In this document: piece by piece, positions 56,900-64,000 of the stretch
Numbering within the stretch: the first letter of the stretch is position 1
Layout: each line of letters begins with the position of its first letter
Source: Steromphala cineraria
Lineage: Eukaryota > Mollusca > Gastropoda > Trochida > Trochidae
Direction: 5' to 3'
Assembly: GCA_916613615.1 (NCBI GenBank)
Contig: OU744734.1
Span: forward strand, 35,160,801 to 35,224,800
Length of the DNA stretch: 64,000 nt
The notes under the pieces: model-generated
What the model saw: the letters and a program-made list of their open reading frames with translations, nothing else
What the model was told of the DNA's origin: nothing
Database searches by the model: none
Made by a program: the position numbers and the translations under genes

Positions 56900-58555
56900 A
56901 AATAATAACTAAGGATAAACTTTTATCACTGTATTTAGTTTTCACACTTGATAAAATTGCCTCCTACGTTTAACTACGCAAAGTAATGAGAAAATAAACA
57001 GATAATTGAGGTATCAAATCATCAGTCGAGCGTGTCATAGGTAATCGCCTTCTTTGCATTATGTATCAATGCGCAGTGCGACGTCTCGGATTTTTTAAGC
57101 AACTCAAAATTACTTTTAAAAAGGTTAAAAAGAGAGTATATAATAACTCGAAGATGTCATGTTCTTCGAACTCGTTGTTCCTCCGCGTCCATGACATCTA
57201 CTCGTTCAATACAAACGACCCAAATGCACACTATGACGTTCTGTATATGTACCGTATTGGTTCATTCGGCATTGGCGGAAATATTTAAAGACCTGTTAAT
57301 AAAGACTTGTTGAGATTGTTCTGTTTGCAGGTATAATTGTACTCAAGGTTTAACCTTTTTCAACAAATGGTTTGAACGTGAACTACCAAAATTAATTGAT
57401 GCAAGATTTAAGAAATTACGACAAATCAAACTGTGTAAGGTTTTAAGCCATTTGTGAATGGTTGCATTAGGTGTAAGTACAGCTTAAAATTTCCACGGAG
57501 AGATAGTCCTTGCTTGTTTCCTTAAATCGTGGTTTGTTGCCAATCTCAAATCTTAAATCAATCATCTTTAGCCTTCCCTTTTCCTTTAATTGCAGTTTTT
57601 TTAATTAATTTCTTTTGGGTAATTCGAAAAAGTAGAATCTTATAACCTCACCATGCCCTCAATGAATGAGGTACCCATAACAAATGAAGTGGCATTGGTC
57701 ATCAAGACGGCTAGGGAATATGATAAATGTCTGTTTAAAAGAACTAACACTGTGTATAACCGTACACCGGAAATGTTGCTAGCGAGGAGCGTGATCGCAA
57801 ACGGGATCACTTAAAAATCAACCATCGCCGTTTCATCAACTTTTTCTTTGTTATTATCATGTCAATAGCTTTTTAGTCTAAAAGCTCGACGTGCTTGGGA
57901 AAGTAGGGTTGTTTGTTTCACAATGAATGTAAACATAAAGTTATTTAAAGTCCCTCGAGAAATAATGCCAATTGCAGGCCCGCCTATGTTAGACACTGTC
58001 ATTGACAATGACGAGTACATGTTTTCAAACACGGCAACATCGTTTTGATCATCGGGGGCCTCGAAACTGTCTGTACAGAGCGCGCCACGACACTATTAAT
58101 TTGTTGTGTATGGAATGGGGTGCCTTGAAACTGTGTTGTCGCAAGTCAGGTCATTCAGAATGGAGCTCAACTCATGCTTTTGAAATGATGTACATTACAT
58201 TGTTTAACTTTGCCCACTATCCTCATTTCTGTGACTGGAGATGAACATGTACAACTTTATTTATTTACAACTTAATGTTTATTCTTCAAACATCAAAAAC
58301 AGATTATTAGGGCGAGTGTTGCTAATAAACAGAAAAATAATATTTGCAAAAAGTGAGTCTCAGTGATGACCATCAAGACTGGGGTCAGGCTGGAATGTGG
58401 CTGTAAGATCAGGGGAATCCCCGAGAAATGTAGTTCCGGCACGATATCGTATAAACTTCATTTTCTGAAAGTTATTTTATATAACCTGCGATTTAGGGTT
58501 CATTGAAATGTATACCGATCACATGACCTTGTAAGATCCAATCAGAATCGAGCAT
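56900..58555. other. Unannotated spacer between CRE cluster and B3
   Basis: Short ORFs (57061-57288 and 58002-58244) have no recognisable domain, no splice context and no homologue in the window. Nothing else was seen. Confidence 0.5.
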
Positions 58556-58560
58556 ATCGT

Positions 58561-58837
58561 TTACATTTCAAAGTCTGAATTTATTCGAGTATAAACAAAA
58601 CTCATTCCTTGCCTGTAGACACGGTAAAACATATTTTCATAGTATATATTTAAACTAGGGGCATTGTTTTCCACAGAAAATGTTTTTCTTTTCCAATTAG
58701 ACTCTATGACTTGTTTATATATCCCGCTATGTTTAGACCAGAAAAGAGTGTTTGATTTTCTTTCATAAGCAATAGAATTGACAGTATATGTCACGGTGAT
58801 TCCTGTCTTCTCTGTAGTATTTGATTTCCATGACGCT
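58561..58837 (-). pseudogene. Third gene B copy (B3), downstream part
   Basis: The - strand reads KASWKSNTTEKTGITV followed by NSIAYERKSNTLFWSKHSGI and NMFYRVYRQGMSF. This corresponds to the start of gene B's propeller at ~50% identity. It stops after NSDFEM, where gene B continues with ~170 more residues, so the 3' part is lost. It begins exactly at a TTAA, on the far side of which lies a 5-kb insertion. B3 is older and more diverged than the L/R pair. Confidence 0.8.
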
Positions 58838-59434
58838 TTAAAGGAATATTCCAGTGCGAATTAGTTTTTTTTCTAATAGTAGATTGAGTATCAAAGATCG
58901 TTCTCACAAATTATTAAACGTTTTGGTTGATTAGTTACTTGCAGATATGACTCAGAAATTGCCACTTTCGCTCGACACGGGCGCAGCCATGTTCCCGGTA
59001 AAAATGGCGTCCTTCAAATACCAGATATTCGGTGCAAGGAGCTTGTATGTGCAGTAGAGTTTGCAAAACAAACTGACGTTTTCCTTTGTCTGCGCTGCTC
59101 TTTTACGCTTTTTAAAAAGGAATATATATTTAGACCTTAATTTCTTTTTATCAAAAGTTCAAAACGATGTTGGATTTGTTTTTATGTAAATGTTTGTTCA
59201 AAGCTCAGATAATGTAGAGCTGCCCGAATTTTACCATCATGTTTGCGAAAAACTGCTATACTGTTATACATAGATGACTAAATGCATGCTTGGTGATCAT
59301 ATGAACCATTTTGATAAAATTTAAACCTGTGTGCATACGAGCTAATGGTACTGTCCGAAGTTACAGGGCAAACTCTCCGAACCTAGGGCGGGTTGCTATT
59401 CATAAATAAAACCGTTATTTTCAGGTACAATGCT

Positions 59435-59982
59435 GACAGGTAAAGATACGCACCTAAGAGATAAATGATCAGTCATTTCAGGAAAATGCACGATATTTAA
59501 GAAAACCCAAATGTCCATGTGAAAGTTTATAGTTGAGTTCACAATTCTAATGTAGAATAAGCTTTCTAACGACTACCCCCTATTTCGGGAAGGTCCGGAA
59601 AGGTAGGCTAAAGATACGCAGGCAGGTTTTCAATACACCTAACATTTTCAATTTTATAATATTTATAGATTTAAAAATGTTTTAATAAGTTCAAGAAATG
59701 ACAAATGGATTGTAGGATCAATGAATTGGTTTCCATTGACATTTGATCTGGGAGAAGAGAAAATATTTGAAGACTATAAATTTGTTAGGAATTTTGTCGG
59801 TTTGAACAAACATATCACTGTTTTGTGTCGCTGTTCAACATTTTACTCCTTTACAGCAATCTGAAACCTCTTATTATCTTCAAAAATTTCAAAAAGATGT
59901 GAAAACAACAAAAATTTACAATATAACACTTAATGTGCAATTACTAGGTTTACTTTTGTGAAAGTGCGTATCTTTACCCGTC
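59435..59982. mobile_element. 548-bp TIR element, GACAGGTAAAGATACGCAC
   Basis: gacaggtaaagatacgcac is mirrored by gtgcgtatctttacccgtc with one mismatch. An extra internal ctaaagatacgcagg lies near 59607. No target duplication resolved; non-coding. Confidence 0.65.
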
Positions 59983-60140
59983 ACGGCTGTAATCTAAAAC
60001 CTTTTTGCAAATTTTGGCCATAAATATGTAGAAATCTTTATTGTTAATAACACAGTTTGCCTAAACTTATTTTCTTCAGATAATATTTGACAACAATTGT
60101 TGAAATGTTTTGGATCGAAACACTGTCAGAGCGTCGGTCA

Positions 60141-62116
60141 CACAGGGGGTACTCGACTGTACAGGTAAAGCGGAAGTTGCACCTCTGCAACGTCCAATTC
60201 CTCACTGTACAGTGAAAACAAAACAACCCCGACTCCACGTTCACGGTTACTTCTAGTTAATACGTTGTTTATAACAGATTTAAACTGTCTTGGTGGACCG
60301 ATGAAGCTTTACTGCTTTGTAAACTACTGCATTTATAATGTAACATAACTTCGGTCTCTGCATAATGATGATTTTCAGCTGTCCTTGAGATCGCGTTCGA
60401 AAGCCTAACGAAAATATGTTTAAATTTGCCAATCACAGCAATTTAGATGAACGGAGTCATTCAAATTAACCTTTCATATGTTGATAGAATGTGGATATCG
60501 TTATATAAATGCCCAATCAAGTATTTCTGACTGTTTCGGCCAAATATTTCGAATAAAATTAAACTGTACGCTGAAGGGACGTTGCGACTGTCACGGATGC
60601 TGACTGTACGGGAAGTTGCGCATTTACAGAGTAACCGAGAACTGTCATATGTTTATAAAATAAGGATTGCATTTAAATCCACACGCCACTAATGGCTGTA
60701 ATATTGCTCAAGCGGCACTAAACACCAACGCAATCAATCAATCACTGTTCAGAACTTACATGCATAATAGTTTCGGGTGATGTATGTTTTGTTTTGATAA
60801 CTTAAATAGTAATGGAGTAATGAACTTTGGAACTTTGTTGAAAACACTGAAATTTGATTAGTTTTAGACCCCTACTTCATGTTGATCCCTCTAGCTCCTT
60901 AATTATCAACATTTTCATGATAAAGTGCAACATAGCAAAGGTTGTGCTTGGAATAGCGCATGTAAAAATGCAATTAATTTAAAGATATCTTACTTAATAA
61001 AGAAACTGTGGAATTTTGAAATGTTCCAAAAATGAGGATTTTCCAAAAATCGCAATATTCAAGGACCGGTCATGGACAGAAAAAAATTATCCTGACTTGT
61101 TGATATTTTGTTCTGTCTACTCATTACATCTGCTTCACAAAACATCAACGATTAAATTTCTATCTGTAAAAGTTTTCAAACTAAAATTCTCAAAGTAAAA
61201 TAACCCTCGAAAAATGTTCACAATGAACAATCAGAACCTGTGCGGTTCACAATCAGTTTTATGCTTCATTTTAGTGCGGTAGATCTGCATAGTTAAAGTT
61301 CACACCAAGAGTGTAGAGGACAAACTAACCAAGGTCTGAGGCAGTGTGTTATTTGTTATAGTAGTACATAGAAAAGTGTGAGAAAGCAAAAATACTGAAT
61401 AAAACCAGTATAATATAGTAGCCTATTAGCTAGTTAGCACGACAACATCAATCGTTTGGATCAAAATTTACAAATTATATTCGTTTGCGATTTAGTAAAA
61501 CTAGCTCTCAGGCGTAGGAGCGGTTCAAAAGTTGGGGGGGGGGGGGGGGGGGGGGGGGGAGGGGGCAGAATTTTGCAAGCGCCTTAATGTATTGGGGACA
61601 TGTATCATAACGTACCAACTCCCCGTACAGTATAACTGTTATTATATGTAACTCCCCGTACAGTGCCGGTGCAACGTCCATCAGGGCGTACAGTCTATAT
61701 TTTGTCTTGTTTCTCTTTAAATGTAATGAAATAAGCATTGATACACCACATGGGCCTTTGAATACGCATTATTTTACTGTATAAGTTACAACAATCTTCA
61801 AATGACCTATACATAGTCCGCAACATGAGTTAAACAGTCAATTTCGCGATCGCTACATTAGCTTCGAACGGGCAGTCACTTGAAATGGGCAAGTATGACA
61901 AGAATTGAAACATTATCGTAATTATGCCTTAATAAATATGTAGAGAAATACTTAAACGTTTTATATTTTACACGTTTCAACTCTCAGAAGGTGAATATTA
62001 CTAGAACTAACCGTGAACGTGGAGTCGGGGTTGTTTTGTTTTCACTGTACAGTGAGGAATTGGACGTTGCAGAGGTGCAACTTCCGCTTTACCTGTACAG
62101 TCGAGTACCCCCTGTG
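60141..62116. mobile_element. 1976-bp DNA transposon relict, ~120-bp TIRs, 5-bp target duplication
   Basis: CACAGGGGGTACTCGACTGT begins the left TIR. Its inverse ends at 62116 and the arms match almost perfectly for ~120 bp (through aaaacaaccccgactccacg and tcacggtta). GGTCA flanks both ends (60136-60140, 62117-62121). The motif ctgtacag recurs inside both TIRs, and ccccgtacagt-type words lie near 61622 and 61655. No transposase ORF, so non-autonomous. A 5-bp duplication with CACA termini would fit Transib-like elements, but this is not established. Confidence 0.85.
61534..61559. repeat. G26 homopolymer
   Basis: 26 consecutive G, then a, then more G. Potential G-quadruplex and a likely assembly-length uncertainty. 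The proline-rich reading on the - strand is an artefact of it. Confidence 0.9.
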
Positions 62117-62149
62117 GGTCAGTTTACCCTATATCTTGTCTTGTGCGTA

Positions 62150-62340
62150 GTATTTTTTCTGATTAAAATATGGGCTTGCATAAAGTATTTGAAATATGTT
62201 CCCATATTCCGACTGCATAAATACTCCTATTAACCAAAAATTGAAATCTAATACAAGCCCGTGTATATCAATAATTCACCTGTTGTATACATACTATCTA
62301 TCACTAAGACGTTTACATAATATTTTTTATGTCCTTCAAA
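62150..62340. repeat. Repeat segment, inverted partner at 44341-44530
   Basis: attccgactgcataaatact, cctgttgtatacatactatc and cactaagac match the - strand of 44341-44530. Immediately precedes the block X copy. Confidence 0.65.
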
Positions 62341-62399
62341 AACGAAGAAATTATATTTTGAATGACATTTTATTTTCTCCTAGTCACAATGGCTTGTTT

Positions 62400-63480
62400 A
62401 TATGGTAGTCGTTCACATGTTTGATCTGTTGATTTCACAAAGCCTCGTGTCGGTCTGGAAACGAAAACTAGTTGTTGTCGTGTTTCAATCGTTGTATAAT
62501 CCTTCAAATCTAAAACAAAAATTATTCATTTTCAACAAATAACAAAAATAAAGTATATTAGCTGAATCTACTAATTTGCAAAACGTTTTTATCGGGTTAA
62601 AAGACACATGCTGTGATAATTTGTGCAGATCATTAAGATATACCCTTTTGTTCAATAAAAAAATCATAGTTGAATAATTTTATTTATTAAAAAGATATAT
62701 TATTAGAAAAGACCTCAAAAAAGTTTGTTCACCATATGAATTATTCAGCTGCATCATCGCAAATTAGATATAAAGCACTCGATAATATAAAGAAATTATG
62801 TGAGTATATTTTTAATCCTTACCTATGAATGGATATACTTTAAAAATTATTCAAAACACCATTCCTTACAAGAACACACTCTTTGATGGTAAGTGATCAT
62901 AACAACAATCATGATCATTCCGACTATTAATTTGCATACATAATGTGTGCCTCAGTGATTCGTAATCAAAATTAGTTTCGTACCGGCGACACCTAAATCA
63001 ATAAAAATGTTTTCGTCCTCAAACAAGCCATGATTTATATAATATAAAACACGAAAATAACTTAGACAATAAAAATCCACCAAATGTAAAATTTGCCCTC
63101 TTTCTAATCAATCAATGGTGTTTTGGTTGATATATACAAGATAATTTTGATTACGAACAATCATCGCGGGTTCGCTTTTTAGGATTCGCTTCGACTTGTC
63201 CGGTCATTGAGCCTAATTATTTTTTTTGTAGTGGTATACTGATTTTAAAAAAATATTCTGTTACATAAGATTTATTTTTACAAATGTACTTTTTTCAGCA
63301 AGGTCATTTTAAACTTGATTTCAACTTAATGCATTGTTTTTTAAGCTTTGAAAATTATTTTAAAATGTCAGTGTTCTAACCTTGAGGCGTCCGAAGTTTG
63401 GAGATCTTTTCCAACCTGTACTGGGGTTTTGCAACAGTCTGCTGGTCAGGAATGTTTTTTTATTGCTTGGGGTATCATGG
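62400..63480. repeat. Block X without the DIRS insertion
   Basis: Collinear with 34690-36050. It lacks the 620-bp unit's SINE head and reads through the DIRS insertion point (gaatgtttttttattgcttg near 63452). It therefore supplies a probable unoccupied site for the DIRS element. Confidence 0.7.
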
Positions 63481-63813
63481 AAGTTGATAATTCTGGACCC
63501 GGCACGTCTCGACTGAAGTCGTGCCAGTTGTTGTAGTCTTATGTTTGACGGGCCGTCATCGCCCACTATTGAATCTAACGGCGTCTCCTAATTTCGTGGT
63601 GTTTGACGCGCCCCAAATCTCGCTCTCGTTTGCTAATCGAGACTGCAAAATGGCGGCGCCCGTGAGGCCGGTTAAATAGTAGAAATTCAGATTTCAAATT
63701 TTTATTATGGGCTTCACCGAATACCTAAAAATTATTTGAAAATAATGAAGGCTTATGAAATAAATATTCTTTAATTAGCACGAATTTCATTTTGCATTGG
63801 AATATTCCTTTAA

Positions 63814-64000
63814 TGACGTCCCTGGCTTTTCTGCCTCCTTTGTTCGAAACCATCAGGAAACACCCAACATTCTTTGGTTCAGGAACTAGTTCATCAAACT
63901 GGTTCCTTTGAGATTCGACATAATTTCTAATCATATGAACCTTGAACCCATGTACCTGACCCTTTTTGTACAAGTTTCCAGAATCTAGATCAGCAAGGAC
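63814..64000 (-). pseudogene. Third gene B copy (B3), upstream part, runs off window
   Basis: The - strand reads VLADLDSGNLYKKGQVHGFK, then RNYVESQRNQFDELVPEPK and VGCFLMVSNKGGRKARDVIK. This follows gene B's order: linker, a single remaining 23-residue repeat (YVESQ-x-x-F-x-E), then the (E)SFLMVSGGFISHRTRDVYK segment. It ends at the TTAA of the 4.97-kb insertion. The signal peptide would be beyond the window. One repeat, against three and nine in the other copies, suggests the ancestral state or loss. Confidence 0.78.

Larger units (their letters stand above)
58842..63809. mobile_element. ~4.97-kb TTAA insertion splitting B3, with nested elements
   Basis: It starts aggaatattccagtgc and ends with the inverse gcattggaatattcct. 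TTAA lies outside each end (58838-58841, 63810-63813). For ~170 bp inward both ends keep a similar plan, ending at gggcgcagccatgttcc versus gggcgccgccattttgc. Removing it with one TTAA rejoins gene B homology (RDVIK with KASWKSN) in frame. The TTAA target suggests piggyBac-like mobilisation, but no transposase was found. The interior contains two further TIR elements and a copy of block X. Confidence 0.75.

Noticed and set aside
58002..58244. 80-codon + strand frame
   Set aside because: Cysteine/histidine content drew attention, but spacing fits no zinc-binding pattern and nothing supports transcription.
61508..61738. Proline-rich frame on the - strand
   Set aside because: Created by the G26 tract inside a transposon; no supporting features.

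Overview
The window looks like animal nuclear DNA, most likely from a mollusc and plausibly a bivalve. It is AT-rich, its genes have GT-AG introns, and it is crowded with short inverted-repeat elements, tandem repeats and a DIRS-type retrotransposon. The assignment rests on this repeat style and on secreted low-complexity proteins, not on a marker gene, so treat it as inference. There are no bacterial operons, CRISPR arrays or convincing functional RNA genes.

1-14.8 kb holds the last nine exons of a DUF885-family gene on the + strand. It carries an HExxPGHH motif and a C-terminal hydrophobic tail. Its introns hold a ~115-bp tandem repeat, MITEs, tRNA-like SINE heads and a foldback. 14.8-19.6 kb is intergenic and packed with TTAA-flanked MITEs. 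It also holds a Tc1-like element that inserted into an older MITE; the unoccupied site survives in a sister copy.

The core of the window is a segmental duplication, left copy ~19.6-31.6 kb and right copy ~45.0-55.6 kb. Each copy carries two convergent genes for predicted secreted proteins. Gene A (+) has a signal peptide, degenerate repeats, a T-M-N-Q-P-Q coding minisatellite and a six-cysteine tail. Gene B (-) has a signal peptide, 23-residue coding repeats and a divergent YWTD-like propeller. In the right copy both genes are intact. In the left copy both are broken: A by an early stop, a 1-nt deletion and an extra stop, B by a 23-bp deletion. A rearranged fragment of A lies at the edge of the left copy, at 31.6 kb. 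A third B copy, at 58.6-64.0 kb, is split by a ~5-kb TTAA insertion that contains further nested elements.

Between the duplicons lie two minisatellites and a 7.39-kb DIRS-like element (36051-43438). The element has inverted terminal repeats and an internal complementary region that matches both of its ends. No reverse transcriptase was recognised, and its front half is GC-rich tandem repeats, including a near-identical 1270-bp tandem duplication. Near-identical ~620-bp direct repeats with tRNA-Asp-like heads flank it. Between the right duplicon and B3 lie a perfect 50-bp-arm hairpin and three CRE-like octamers within 50 bp.

Nothing here shows that genes A and B work together. Their joint duplication, secretion signals and parallel coding repeats make a shared extracellular role (matrix, shell, mucus or defence) a reasonable hypothesis only.
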